From positions 582,860 through 646,859 of the forward strand of contig NW_002060944.1 of NCBI RefSeq assembly GCF_000150275.1: DNA of 64,000 nucleotides. The letters run 5' to 3'. Shown in pieces: positions 11,001 to 24,317 of this stretch. The DNA comes from Trichoplax adhaerens (lineage: Eukaryota; Placozoa; Uniplacotomia; Trichoplacea; Trichoplacidae). Numbering within the stretch: position 1 is the first letter of the stretch; each line of letters opens with the position of its first letter. Both the position numbers and the translations under genes were made by a program. The notes beneath the pieces were generated by a model. That model was not told where the DNA came from, searched no databases, and was given only the letters and a program-made list of their open reading frames with translations.

Positions 11001-14000
11001 AGTGTTTAAATTTTATATACGGAGATAACTAAAAATGACTTCCAGTAAGAATTGCGTAGTTATTATTTTGTTAAAGTAAATTATGTTGTATGGTAGTAGG
11101 AGTTCTCATAAGGTAACTAATATTAATTGATTATAGTGTTATGTCTTGTAACGCTTGTGATGAATATCCTGAAGATATTCAATTGTAGATAATACTATAC
11201 ATAATTCTGTGTGTGGACATACTGTAGTCTAATTATCTAGAATCGTTCATTATATGTCCAAAATTAAGAATAATGTCTGCATTAATTTAGCTATCCAATA
11301 TGAGCTAAATTTAACGAACTATTATGACTCATACATGATAGCTGCTGCCGAAGAGTATTTAAGCTCTGCAGATAGTTGAATAAAGGAAGAGTTTTATAGT
11401 TGTTTTAACGTAGAAGCAAGGCGTCTCAATTCTTGTGAGGTAGTTAAGGGATACTGAATTCCGGAGACTATAGTAATTTAGAGATTTGTTTTACGTTATC
11501 TTTGTCACAAAGCTGGTTTGTGACAGCAAACTATTCTATATTGCATTAACCGGAGTAATTGGGCATGGAAAATCATTTTATCAATTTTGCTTATAGCAGC
11601 AGACTTACAATTGTATAGTAATGGTATGTAAATGTTTGATTTCCGCTAACATACGAATGTGAAGCAAAACCAGAAGAGTTCCGTACGGATGTAGTAATAT
11701 TGCCAGGTGGACGCAAAGCGATAATGTAATAGGTTAAAGCACCCACAAAAAAAAGGTAAAGAATAAGATTGGTAAAATAAAGTGGAGCACCAAATGTTCG
11801 CCTATCGATTTGGACAGAAAAAATAAATCATTAAGAACAGTTGTAATAGATGTGGATAAAAACTTGCTAAGGCCATTTTTAAATGTTCAAAATTTAATTT
11901 TATAAACTCTGTCGATAAATCGAACATCTAGATTGGATCAAAACGTTATCATTATTTAACATTAATATATAATCCTAGGTAGGATGTGGCACTATAATGA
12001 GAAATGTCACTGCCAATGCATACCATTTAGCATCAAGTAAAGCCTGAGATAATTCATGAAGTAGCAATCCTGTTCTTTCATGTTCAATCATATTCTAGTT
12101 GTTAAGAATTATTGATGTATCTCTTAAGAGCTTCAAATTAGACAGTGTATACTAGCTTCTGAATACATCATCGACTCCATTGGAAATCTCATAATCAAAA
12201 TCAGATTTAACGACACCCTTACCATTAATGCATTACATCTAGAATTTTCTTCTAAGTTTTTTTTTAAACGCCTTTCATTCCTTGGTCCTGGATCTAATAA
12301 TGAGTAATCGTAAACAATCTAGAAAAATGAGGAAATAAATCGCCGAAAAATTTTATTCGATTTGTGAATCTTTTACTTGCTACAAATACTTTCTAGTATC
12401 TTTAATTATTAGAGATCGATATAGAATATTTAAGTCTTGCTGAGTCGTTTTATAACTAAATATCAATTCAATGATGGAGAGGTTATCCGTCAGATCAACT
12501 AACGAACCCGTATGTTGCAATTTATAATTGTATTATGATTATTATTCACTTATATATTTAGACAGCGAATACATACAAGAGGAAAATACTTGACTACCTT
12601 TGTAAAATCATATAATAGAGTCGAAGTAAACTAATCCAGCCGGTATATTTACAAAATTTTATCCATTTACATCGGAATTTTATGTACTAAAATCCATCAT
12701 AAGTCAATACTGTAGTGCATTATCTGCAATGAAATTTCGTCGTGACCACGATAGTTTCATGATTTTATTTTAACATCGACTTGCCGACATAAATTTGCAA
12801 TCATTGATGAGATTTCAGTTCAAAATAGCTAACAAAATTAAATATACAAACCATTTTATCCATGCTTCCACTTGCACTCCTTGCAATAGATAAGTCCATG
12901 ACAATCTGGCACAAAAACGAAAGTAAGGATGAAATTTATCGGATGGACGTGGTAAATTAATATTAATAATATAAGGCACTTAATAAGTAACGAAAAATTT
13001 ACCTTTGCAACGTCAGGTAGGTTCTTAATTAAATTTTGCATGACAGAATAACCTTTAGCATCGAATCGATTTAAAATCTCGCCGCTCCTAATAAGACAAA
13101 CCAATGTCATGACCAATTACAAAAAAACTGTATTAAGCATTAAAAGCCATGTTAGAATACTAACAGGATGATCTCTGCTTTGTCTTTTTTATAACAATTT
13201 GTCTTTTATATTATGACTTAATTCGATACAGGAATACATTACCTCTTGTGCTTCACAATTGATAGAGCAGCATCTTTGTATCTGCCTTCAATTGCAAGAT
13301 CCAAGCAGGTTTTATCGTCAATGTTACGTAGTGTGATATCACTACCACTTTCAAGCAATAATTTAATAATAGCACTTGCTCCTTGACTGGCTGCTAAATG
13401 TAGAGGTGTTTCCTAAATTGGATTCATAAAACGGAGATTTGGGTTATTATTACTTAATAAAGCAAAGAACTGATTCCAAAACTGCTTAATAGTTGAATTC
13501 TTGCACTACTAATCAAGCCAAAAGTAATTTATAAATATCAAGGAATAAGTCGATTTGCACAAAATGTAAATCAAATATCGCATAGTACCGTATAATTGCG
13601 TCATTACAGCTACATGATACTTTTAAGATGTATAGTATTACCAATCTAGAATTGATGCGATTGAGATCAGCTCCGTTTTCCAGTAGCAATTTTCCCACTT
13701 GAGTAAATCCTTTGGATGCAGCGTATTCCAAAGGTGTCATATAACTGCCATCTCTGGTAATGGTTATATTCCAAATGATAGTATTAATAGTATCGTCGAT
13801 CGTATTCAACTTCATCATGATCTACACTACTTCGGTAATATAAAAACTTACAATCTACTGCTATCTCGCAACTGTTATCTCCGATACTGTAAAATCATTC
13901 AATTTATCACCTTTTATCCACATCTGCACCGTACTTTAACAGCATTGCTGTAACATCTACTGAATTACTTATAACAGCAAAATGTAACGGAGTTCTTGAC

Positions 14001-17000
14001 TTCTCTCCCAAAGAATTAACTGATGACAAGCAAGTTTCACATAAATATTCAGCAATAAGTAAGTAGCCTTTTCTATAGAAAAATGGAGATTAATTTAAAT
14101 TATTTTCTAATACCTAACTTAAATAGGATCTCAATTTCAGTTTACACCATTGCTTTTATTTAAAAGAATGATATAATTTCCACGACTTTAATCGCTACTT
14201 AAGACTAATTAGAAAGCAAATATAGCTCCATTCTATATCCTAATATCACTTCAATAGGATAAAATAAGCTTGCAAAGTTTTAATACTGATAATCTAAATT
14301 GTAATATCTAAATCTATACTAGTAAAATTGAAAGATATACTAGATGGTATACTCTTCAATACTCTAAGAATTAGCTCCTTAAATATCCAAATTAAGATGT
14401 TACTGAGATCAAATTTTGAGAAAGATGCTTGTTTAAACCATTAATATCAATTTGAATATTATTTAACTTACATACAAGCCAGATGGAGTGGTGTATTATC
14501 ATCATCATCATGGCATTCCACAATTGCACCATTGCTAACTAATATCCGAGCAATCTAATAAAGCAGATACATATATGAATCTATCAAGAGTTCAAAACTG
14601 AGATGTCTGATGTTGTAAAAGTATCGTAGAGACCCCATTTCAGATATAATTTGAAATAAACTTAACCTATTACCTGATGATTTCTACTCTCAACAGCATA
14701 ATGCAAAGGTGTCTTTTCAAAATTATCCACTGAATTTAAAAATTTGCCTGCAGATATCTATGTTTTTACGTGATAAAGTGTCATAGTTGTTAATACCGGT
14801 AGATCACGTAAATATGTAATAATTTAATTCACTAGCAAATTATTTTCCAAATCCAGTGGGATGGACATTGGTTTTTTTAAAACTTACTCGTAGTAAATAT
14901 TGAACTAATTGTATGTGGCCATTTTGAACGGCGAAATGGAGACAATTTCGCTGCACTTCATCAACAGAAGAAATGTTTGCGTTATGTCGGAGTAAAAATT
15001 CGATTACGGCGATGTTGCCTTTAGCCGCAGCACATATTAACGGTGTCTTCTTGTTATGATCGGAAACATCTACATCGGAACCCTTAAATAAAATAAAAAA
15101 TGATCATAGTCAATTTTAAATGATTTCGTGGGATAAATTATAAATACTCATGGCTATTCAGGATCTAACCGTAGAAGTATAAGGATACTAATTGCTTTTG
15201 TTCAATTAAGTTCTGTTGATGCGGTATAAGTTCTTGCTGGCTTATTCTATTACGATCAATTATAATTGATCATTTTAGAATGAGCCGGCAAATACCGGTA
15301 AGTACTAGGGTCTTTACAATCACAGTTTTTGTTAATTTAGCAATGCATTCATTTTGGACTATTATAAGTGTACAACGATAATTTTAGACTAAATTAATAA
15401 TTGTCATTGCGATCAATATAGTATAATAAGCTAAATCAAAAGGAAAATTTATCGACATGTATTTACTTGTGCTTGGAACGAATGCAAATTTACATACTGG
15501 TAGTCATTTATAGTGATAATATTTGGTTAATGTTTAAGATTGACAATCTCTGATCGTAAAACATGGTAAAATAAGACTATTTTACTATTTAGTAGTAAGC
15601 TCAAGAGATCAAATGAAATCCTAGCCGTTTCCTATGAAGGAATACTAAACCAATTATATCATACTTACTAGCCCTACAAGTAATTCCATGATTGGTAAAT
15701 GACCATATAAACTAGCAAGGAAAAAAGGTGTTCGATACTGGTAGTTTTGCATGCTTATTGAAGCTTCTTTATCGATCAGCAATTTAGTAGCTTCATAGTA
15801 GCCATTGGCCGCTGTAATGTGCAAGGCAGTCCATCCATCATTCTACGATATCAAGTCGAGATATTAATAGCGGCATTATCATAAAGATTTAAAAAGTAGT
15901 TAAACTAATTTAAAACCGGTTGCCTAATTTATGATAGAAGAAAATATTGATAACTCCTTTATGCACAACAAATAACTACAGAAAAGTTCATTTACTAAAG
16001 GAAATCAACTGATTTTATTTTATCAATCTTTCGTACTTTTAAGGAATTGATATGGGTTCCATTCTCTAAACAAATTTCCATAGCCTATAAGACAATTAAG
16101 ATACATGGTATAGTAGATGAGTTGATGAATTGCTCTTTCACTTTTCAAACGATTAGTAGATATACTTGACGCTTCGAAAGCAATATTAGCTATCCAATGA
16201 TATAATATACGGTAGATAAACTACAGATTTGTTAATTTCATTTGTTTAGATGTGAGAATGATCTATCCTCCTTTCACCTTAACATGACCACCCTGAGCTG
16301 CACGGTGGAATGGAAGTTGCTTTTCGTTATCTTGGCAATTCAGAAGATCATCAGTAGATAATCCATAGCTAGAGGAAACTTCTAAGAATAATTGAATAAT
16401 TTGAGCGTGTCCTTTGGATGCTGCACTATGCATTGGCATACTACCATCGATCGCAGAGGCTAATAATTTACTTCTACACTGAAGCTGTAAGAAAAAATAG
16501 GCTAACATTAATGTTGACTTGATTTCGCTCTATATTATTGCAAGAAAGGAAGAGTTTCATGATTAAATCTGTATAAGGAATATTGCTTTTTGAATTTAAG
16601 CTCTTTTATTATTAAATAATATAACCAGAATAATGCTATGATTAAATTCAAACTAGAAATCTGAGTGAACTTATGAGAAAAAGTTATTTATTAATCAAAG
16701 AGATAAGCAAACTAGTCGGCTTACAAGAAGTTGGCAGACTTGAAGTCTCCCTCTCACAGCAGCTTGATGTAAAGGAGTATTCAAATCATCATCCACAACA
16801 TTGACATCAAGTAGGTTGTGTTCAGTAATATACTAATATCAGTGTACACGTAAAGCAACAAGAGCAATCTTTCAGTATTTCATCAATGACAAGACAGCAC
16901 CGAAATTAACTCATCGAATGATTGCAACGATGAAAACGAGAATGGCACAAATTCGTGTAAATGACATTTCATCGAAGTTCGAATTAAATCATCACTTACC

Positions 17001-18850
17001 TTGCAAATATTTAAATGGCCCAATTTACTAGCTTCATGAAGCAACGTGTCGCCTTGATCATCGACTAATTTAAATTCAGCACCAGCTTCATGTAAGACTT
17101 GAAAGCTAGCCAAGCTGTTACATTTAGCAGCCATAAATAATGGCGTATTGCCATTATAGCCTCGAATATTGATATCTAATGATAGTATAAACATGAAGGC
17201 AAAATGAATCTTTATTAGAAAATTCTGCATAGGTAATTAATGAAATGCCAATAATTTTGAACAGTATTAAGCATGGCGTAAAGTTTAGCCTTGTAATGGT
17301 TTCTGCTAATTATGTTAGTTATATCTTTTAGTAAATACAGCGATAGTATATGGTATAGAACTATATATCTAAATAAAGTATTGATTGCAACTAGTATGAT
17401 GAAACGGCTCATAGTATTATGTGCTATATTTGAGCCTTTCAAATTTTAAATTGTCGGATTGTGAACCTAAGGTTAAGAACTCATACACTACAATCCTGTT
17501 GATAGTACAAATAGGTAAATCAAAACTCTACTTATTCAAGTTAGTTGATAGACGGCATTGACTACTAATAATGGATAGTACCGTTTGTTCCTGTATGGAA
17601 AACTATTCTATCTGCGTCAATGCCGAGACTAAAATATTTTTTATCGTTACTGTTACTTGTCTCCTAGTTTTGACTTAAAAAGTGTAGGAAATTTAGAATA
17701 GGGAAAAAAGATAAAGTAAAATTATGTACCTGCACCCCAAGAGATCAATGTCCTAACTACATCGACACGATTACCACGAGCAGCATAGTGCAGAGGAGCC
17801 ATCTGATGTTCGTCTAGATAATTGCATACATTCTTTTCATTTTTATGTGTATTGAAATGATTTTCTACTACAGCGACATCACCAAACTTTGCAGCCTATC
17901 CGCAAGAATATTTTTCAATCACTAGGATTAAAATTTAATCTATGATGACAGCTACTGATAAGAAATCAAAATATTTTGCCAAAAGACGAGATGATATTTA
18001 CAAGCACAATTATCACCAATTTAGTGTTATGATGATGAAATTATTAAATCAGTAGACGAAATTACGCTTATCTTAAATTATTTAATTATAAGGGATATGA
18101 TTTGTACTGACTATTAAATACTAAGTATCAACTCTATTCTACTGAGTTGCACCACTTTAGATAAAAATCATTATTTTACTCGTCTATACTTACCCAAAAG
18201 AGATCTTTTAAATATTCTGTTTCTAAACGTTTGGCATCATTAAGGTTGTTAGCTTGATCCTAACCAATACATTATTAAAAGGAAGTTATTCAATGAGAAA
18301 ATACTTCAATTCTTAGGCAACTTGAAATATGAAAGTTTATTATATTTTGGTAGCAAAACCAGTTAATTGTATAGGCTTACTTTGATTAGGAAAGGAGCGA
18401 AATTTTACTAATTACATACGTTATAAAAATTTACTATTAGAAGACGATTATGAAACGACTGAAAATAGGATCTATCAGTTTCGTGTGTTTCTTCCTCTGA
18501 AAAGCACCGACTTTATTTAACGCTAACATAATTCGTTACTAAATAAAATTTTTACCCTCACTTCATAGCAGCTCAATACTGTAATCTCGTCATAACTAGT
18601 TTATAATTTAATGCTAATGTAAAAGTAAAGCCAAATCTAATATTACATGTTTTGATAACACTGTTTGCACTAGTATTCATACGAAAGCAATCTCGTTGAC
18701 ATGCTTGTATGGCAAAGAAATCACTTTAACGACATTAAAATGGAAGAAAAAATATCTCTAATTCGTCTAATTTTTTATGTCTTTTACCATTTCCCTTATA
18801 TCAACCGCAAGAGGAAGCTGAGCGGCTATGCGTCTACGAAATCTTCTCAT
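7720..18850 (-). CDS. TRPA1-like: TRPA1-like cation channel, gene B (complete, 27 exons)
   Basis: A complete gene of 3258 coding bases in 27 exons, 1085 residues, within the usual size of TRPA1. The start at 18850 gives MRRFRRRIAAQ; the frame is conserved in genes A and C. Order of parts: short basic N-terminus (1-43), about 16 ankyrin repeats (44-633), pre-S1 linker (634-706), S1-S6 with pore (707-970), cytoplasmic helix (to about 1021), variable linker (1022-1055) and coiled coil (1056-1085, stop at 7720). Every junction has GT..AG and the phases agree, so I read it as functional. TRPA1 channels are tetrameric non-selective, Ca2+-permeable channels of the plasma membrane that sense chemicals or temperature; the stimulus here cannot be read from sequence. 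Introns 19 and 22 carry an LTR insertion and tandem duplications not seen at the same place in the paralogues. Confidence 0.92.
8620..8870. repeat. Tandem duplication in intron 25 of gene B
   Basis: Two copies of about 115-125 bp at 8620-8735 and 8750-8870. Both run tttaat.gctacgaa.tttgt/tat.agaatt.gaag.gatgtata, then a stretch ending agctcacag/aa and a final ctac.caaagctggtt or ctaatt. Single counterparts occur in the same intron of genes C (about 25080-25230), D (39600-39720) and E (56510-56625), so the doubling is specific to gene B. Confidence 0.6.
10015..10380. repeat. Tandem duplication in intron 21 of gene B
   Basis: Two copies at about 10015-10180 and 10235-10380. Shared landmarks are gacataa.t.tttct.gct, aga.gatcatgatca, attt.cttg.a and aaataaaatg/tt.ggctgcaa. 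Genes C and E have a single version of this block (for C, around 26385-26530). Non-coding. Confidence 0.55.
10959..11525 (+). mobile_element. Solo LTR inserted in intron 19 of gene B
   Basis: A 567-bp element starting TGTAACGGTACGA and ending GGTTTGTGACA. It is flanked by gcaat (10954-10958) and gcaaa (11526-11530), a target duplication with one mismatch. It contains gtatttaagctc near 11356 followed by gaataaagg. It explains why intron 19 is about 700 bp in gene B but about 130-160 bp in genes C, D and E. It lies antisense to the gene, so its own poly(A) signal should not cut the gene's transcript. Confidence 0.65.
13003..18850 (-). other. Gene B exons 1-15: N-terminus and ankyrin repeats
   Basis: Exons: 18850-18788, 18259-18194, 17895-17730, 17175-17000, 16832-16725, 16484-16278, 16084-16037, 15842-15669, 15082-14888, 14757-14674, 14554-14472, 14072-13911, 13753-13642, 13412-13243, 13087-13003. 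Ankyrin signatures in order: APLHYAARGNRVDVV (exon 3), TPLFMAAKCNSL and TLLHEASKLGHL (4), TPLHQAAVRGRL (5), MPMHSAASKGHA and LPFHRAAQGGHV (6), TALHITAANGYY and TPFFLASLYGHL (8), TPLICAAAKGNI and CLHFAVQNGHI (9), TPLHYAVESRNH (10), TPLHLAC (11), TPLHFAVISNSV (12), TPLEYAASKGFT (13), TPLHLAASQGAS and CLDLAIEGRYKD (14). Exon 7 is a 16-residue insert between repeats. The count of about 16 fits TRPA1. Confidence 0.9.
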
Positions 18851-21800
18851 GGTGTTAGCTCTACTTTTAAAAATCGGTTGGAGCAAGTTGTGGGAAGTGT
18901 TGGTGAGTAATCTTCTTAATGCTTGAATCAAATGGCGCTTTAAACTCCGCCACCAGCTCTGCTCAGAATCAGAGTAACTTACTAGTTAGCAAGAAAAATT
19001 AATTCGAAATAGTATTTCGTTTTAATTGACTGAACTTCACTTTGAGTAATGCTTAGAGTTTAGGATTACAAATACAATAGCTGCCATGAATTTAATATTT
19101 TATAGTATTCCTACTGCTACTTTTGATATTATAATGATTGAATTGTAGGTGAAATTAGGTTAATAACTGATGGTAAATGTTACCTGTTTGGGTATAACTA
19201 TAGCAGCTCATTATACGACCGTTATAGGATACAAGCATTTGATACAAAATAAATATCGTTTAAATTTATTGAATACGTCATAGCTGAAATTTGCGTAATA
19301 ATAACTTTACAATTTTAAGTTTGTAAATAATCATACAATTCCTTAGCAACGTTACATGATTTGGTAATTAGCTTCTCATAATGAATGGCGCTGATTAAGC
19401 AATAGAAACTTAATAAAGGAAATAATTGATAATTAGTCGATAGGGATAAAATTATTCATGCTATCTGCCTAAAACTGCAATTCGAAGCACTGATTTGTTT
19501 TATCACAGAAATAAATGTTGCATTTCTTTATATCTTAGTGATAGAATAAGATTTTAACATGTTTAACATGTTTATGCAAAGGCATGCTATCTTAAATTTC
19601 AATATTCTCAAATAGATTTCCGTAGAACGGATACAATTTTTCTGAAGTTAATGTTGAGACAATGAACTTTAAAAAAGAATGGTTTCGATTTAGTCTATGC
19701 GTATTTCCCAAAATAAAGTTCTTGATTTCTATCAGTTAAAAGATAATTTATCACTCACATTGAATACTTTTTCTGAGTTTGAAATAAATGTCTAGACAAT
19801 ACTATAAATTGTCATCGATCTACTTCATTTAATCTGTTATTCACAGCCAAAGCTTTATTTCTCTATTTCTTTACTTTTAAGATGTTTTGTAGCCGGTAAC
19901 TTACACTCGAGCTCTATTAGCTTGATTAAATTAAAAGACGTTTTTCCACCAAATTATATCCAAATAAGTAATAAATAGCGAAGGTGTAAAGTTGCAATGT
20001 TGCATCTATAAATAGCTAATTGCTTCACTCTATTGGCAGTAGTGTTAAAATACGACAAGAATAAACTGTAGCTGCAGTTAAAAAAAAGGTATCCAGTTAT
20101 AAGAACCAAATAAACAATACAATACGTCATTACAATTCTTTTGGTATAATGGTTTTATAAGGATTAAAATATTCTCGCCCTTGCTCGTACATCTATTCTA
20201 GTTCTATAAGAAAAAATTCACGGATTGTAGCAAAGATAGCATTTATATCTACTTTATTTCATTTATTATTTATAGAAATAATGTCACGTCTTGGTACACA
20301 ACGAATAGTAGTAGTAGTAGTATGATTAAACAACTATTATGGTTTCTAGTACAACCTACGCTCTTCACACTTTTCGTAAGGTATAAAGTAATCCCAGATA
20401 TGTCTAGAGCCAGTATATTGTCTGCATATACTTTTACTTGGCTTTACACGAATTGTAGAGGAGATAGTATCATAAAATTGAAATTTCCAGGCTAAACGGG
20501 ATCAGTGTCTAATTATCGACAAGCCAAGAATTGAATCCATATTTAGAAATGGATAGCCGTAACTCTGTGACTCTATAAGAAAAACTTACATACTAAAAAC
20601 TTGTCTAGAGATGATAGATCAGCTTAACAATCGGTATACATATACGAGTAATTGCTATTAATATATCAGGATCACCAGCCTGGATATCACTAATAACTGT
20701 TCGTTTTTGGCCATCGGATGGTAATTATAGACTATCCAATTCTACTGCATCATGAATACAGGTTATATATAATATCTGGCAGATGCAAACATTATTGAAC
20801 TAATAAATGTTGTATAAATGCTACTATTTGTTAAGAGGTTTGAAATAACTTGATTAAGTAAAATTAAGTAGTTTATTATTTCACTGTAAAGATTAATCTT
20901 AACATTACTGCATAATTCTACAGTAAATCACAGTTATATTAAGCATTATTTTAACACAATAATAATATCTTATTAACTACAGTGTACTATAAGAATGTTA
21001 TTAAGCAGAAAACATTTCTCATAATATTTCTGCATGACTTAAATTACGTTCACTAATTGTATTAGCCTGCAAGATTTATTACAATATTCACAGACTACCA
21101 AATCTTGTACGACTTAGTAGTGCACAAAACTTTGAAACCGGATAATTTACCGCAAAAAATTTACTGTATTAAATAAGTTTAATGCTGTATATGATTGAAT
21201 ACCGTAAAATATTAAATCCACCCTCGTAATATCATAAAAGGTACTTTAGTGCATTAGATTAATTTTACAGTGCATAGGATTGAACATTGCAAAGTATTCA
21301 ATTCACCCTCATGATATCAAATCTATATTGATATTGTTTCCATCCTATGCTACTAAATTGTACAAAGGTAAATTGTTTGCGTCAAACTGTCATAGACCGA
21401 CGAAACTTACACTTATTGAAGCAGTAAATCCTGTAGGCCATCGCAGTTATTCCATAAAACTTGCCCGTATAACAATGCGATAAACATTTAATCCATAAAT
21501 GCTAGAAAGGGTATGGTATACTACTAGAATTAGGTATTCACTTCGTAATTTTGATATATGATAACATGCTCCAATAAAAATTTTTTTCCAGATGTAGAAG
21601 AGTAAGTATTTTTTGAACACTAAATTAAGTATAACATAATAGTTAGTCCATGAAACATGCACTTATAATAATACGCGTAAAATAAATTTTTACTCCAATA
21701 ATGCTTGAAAGTTAATGAAGTATTTACTCTAATGACAAATTTTATAGTGATTCAAGGAGTGCAGTGTGAGAACAGAATTAGACAATCACTCTATGGCTTC

Positions 21801-22214
21801 TTTATATGATAACATACACCAAATAAAAATTAAGTACAGAACTTACTGGAATAAGTAAGCGCTAAATCGTGTGTTCATCGAAGTATATCAGGCAAACCAC
21901 TTTCTATGTAAACTTCGTTTCATTAGGATTATACTAAAATATATATAGTCAGATATTATCGAACATTTTTATCTCTAGAAGAGTAAAATACAAATGGATC
22001 ACACTGTATCTTTTTAATTAGTTGGCTGTTACTGTCAATATTATTGCATCCTATTTCTGTATTACCTAAATTTAATAGTGTCTACATAGTTAGATATTCG
22101 GTAATTAATTGTATTAAGTGCACAGTTTCTTAATTTAATTCTCTAAAAGATAGCAAGGTATTGGGATATAGTGGTTAGTCTTATTTCTCATTCGACTATT
22201 AGCTATGATAGTCT

Positions 22215-23310
22215 TGATTAGAAAACTTGGCTCTTTCTACTCCACTTAACTGATTTAGAGTCATTCTCTTAACATATATAGTAATACTTCCCATACCTAT
22301 TGCATGGTAAATTTTGATAAAACTTTATACTTGAATCGGACCTTTGTCCTTAATATTGAATACTAGCACTGATAGATACCGATATATAGTATGGTAAAGG
22401 CTTTATTGCAAACTTTCTTATTTAAATATAAGTCAAGAATGGATTTTGCTAATTTTAGTCACATTTCTTTTAACAAAATAATTTAGCTTCTCTCTTATTT
22501 TAGTGTTGATTTTCAAAAAGTAATCCATTTGATTAGTCAATATTTTCAAATTAAAATAAATCAATAACGATGATTTAAAATTATTTGGTTATTATTTCTA
22601 AATAAAATAAATTTACTTGACTATTTATATATTAAATTAATTATACAATGATAGAAGTATCTAACATAAATAAATAAAATATGAAAATAACTAAAATTAC
22701 CGTTAAATTGACAGCAATGATAAACACAAAGGTGGTACAACGATGAAACATTATGAAGCAAGAATGTTAATTGGATAACGAGTTCCTTTCATCATAAATT
22801 AGTGTAAGGAACATATCATTATAGCACAGTTCTCCAACCGTAGTGCCAAAGGTGCTAAGGATTGAATACAATCCCTTACTGAAGGCTTTCTTTAGCATTA
22901 AAGTAAGCATATCAAAATAGTACCTTTTTTGTAAGTGTATCAATGATAACAAAAATATGGCAATCATTTAGTGGATAATAATCCGATGAGAAATACTTCA
23001 GCATTTAATCTCGTATTATAAGAAAAAGTAGAATCAACTTATGGTCCATAATAATATAAAAACTTGATCCAAATCTGACAATCAGAAAGACTAACAATAC
23101 TCCCACACCTATTCAATGATACCAATGATTAATAATCGATAAAATCGAAAGATGAATTAAACAAAGCTCAGAATCACTAAGTTTTGAAACTGTCATTTAA
23201 TAGATGCATTTCTTGCATAATATAATCTGAATCTAACTAATTTAAGATATGCTAATATTAAATGGTAAATTAAAATTGCTTAAGCCATTATTTCTCTATA
23301 TGTTGAATGC
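22215..23310 (-). pseudogene. Relic F: decayed TRPA channel fragment (exons 22-24 and 27)
   Basis: Remains of a further gene copy, in gene order on the minus strand. Exon 22 relic, about 23310-23260, has three stops. Exon 23 relic, 23107-23038, reads GVLLVFLIVRFGSSFYIIM against GFMLVFLIVAFGLSFYIIL and has lost its GT donor. Exon 24 relic, 22890-22701, reads LYSILSTFGTTVGELCYND against PYSFLKVFDMMLGELDYID and contains a frameshift. Exon 27 relic, 22550-22433, reads NQMDYFLKINTKIREKLNYF with the acceptor AG changed to AA. Exons 25 and 26 are missing between them, yet a fossil exon 25 follows at about 22290-22215. Clearly not functional. Confidence 0.75.
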
Positions 23311-24081
23311 TTTTTTATCTTTTTAAATATCAATTGAAAGAATGTATAATGTGGAATAGTCCGCTACACTATATAGGGTGTTTGTTGATGATATCTTTTA
23401 TAATGAAGTGGTGTACTTCATTATAAATACGGTTCTATAATATTGATACCATTTCTTAAATTTTTAATGTTAGTAATAGGCTATATTTATAATTGTATTC
23501 CCATTTTTAATAGTTGATACACTTGCTAAAGCAGCATAATAAATTCTTTTCAAAACCATCAGTACTTCTGAGTTATATAAACTATGATAGTATTAGTAAT
23601 ATATAGTGTATCAGTATATAAAATCAAGGAATATTTGTCGAAAAATAGTTTGCAATGCTTAATTAATAAAGTAATTGTAAGTGCAAGGCGGTATGATAAG
23701 GCGGCCTACTTCATTATTATTTCTCTAATCTTGATGAATGATATGGTGATGAATTGTATTTAGAATGATCTTCTCATTTATTTATAATTGATAGACTTGC
23801 TTAAGCAACATAATGTCAATTTGTTGAGCTTCAGATTTTTTAGGTTGCAATAATTTCAGTGCTAGTACCATATCTCACAAGTTACATTATAATAGCTTTC
23901 ACGCTGTTCTACGGTAACTACCATATCTTACAGAAATCGTTGTTAGTAATACTATGAATCTATTTCGTGCACTCTAGTCGAATTAACATAATTTTGATAC
24001 CAAAATAATTTAGGAAACTATCCAAATACTATTTAAAGTCATTTGATTATAATAAGCCGTTCACAAGTATTTGCTACACTA

Positions 24082-24158
24082 GCCTTTTTGAGTAAATCTA
24101 GCTCTTGTAGTTCCTCTTTATAGATGTGAAATCGTTCTTTTAACAGAAACAGTAATGC
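24082..24158 (-). pseudogene. Fossil exon 25 downstream of gene C
   Basis: The minus strand reads LLFLLKERFHIYKEELQE and continues to LDLLKK without a stop. It aligns with LPYVLKKKFYISKEEKQQLGLLAR-type sequence of exon 25. It lies about 160 bp past the stop of gene C. The donor position has GC rather than GT. This is the least damaged of the fossil copies apart from the one at 36767. Confidence 0.65.
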
Positions 24159-24317
24159 TATCTTTATTATTCTTTTATAACAAATTTTGATAATACTTTT
24201 TTCATTTAATCAGATACTTGTCTTAAGTAATAATAAAATTTTAGTAAATACCGGTAGATAATATAAGACTTTGTTGCAAACTATTTTATTTAAATGAGTC
24301 ATAAATGAATTTTAATA

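Larger units (their letters stand above)
8961..12905 (-). other. Gene B exons 16-25: pre-S1 linker and channel domain
   Basis: Exons: 12905-12852, 12318-12223, 12094-12024, 11801-11609, 10913-10821, 10599-10433, 9807-9747, 9590-9522, 9395-9207, 9131-8961. Exon 18 gives IEHERTGLLLHELSQALLDAKW, the counterpart of the pre-S1 helix that precedes S1 in TRPA1. S1 is in exon 19 (LILYLFFVGALTYYIIAL), S2 in exon 20 (LIIFIFTIVNLI), S3 and S4 in exon 21, S5 across exons 22-23 (FMLVFLIVAFGLSFYIIL). The pore helix and filter are in exon 24 (FLKVFDMMLGELDY), and S6 runs from exon 24 (VVMPIAAMNLM) into exon 25 (VGLAVGDI). The filter GELDY corresponds to GDINY of vertebrate TRPA1, with the acidic residue kept as Glu. 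Confidence 0.9.
18851..24317. other. Spacer between gene B (5' end) and gene C (3' end)
   Basis: Upstream of gene B there is no coding sequence up to relic F. About 19820-19950 resembles 37125-37250 and 51830-51960 in other spacers. About 20200-20300 resembles the duplicated block of the A-B spacer. A short AGT repeat sits at about 20306-20322. From about 22215 to 23310 lies relic F, and at 24082-24158 a fossil exon 25 of gene C. The stretch 20400-22200 shows nothing I can name. Confidence 0.55.

Noticed and set aside
18701-18910. 69-codon plus-strand open frame
   Set aside because: Antisense shadow of exon 1 of gene B.
20300-20325. Short AGT trinucleotide run
   Set aside because: Only five or six units; an ordinary microsatellite with no sign of function.
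21280-21662. Open frames on both strands in the B-C spacer
   Set aside because: Low-complexity chance frames with no counterpart in other spacers.
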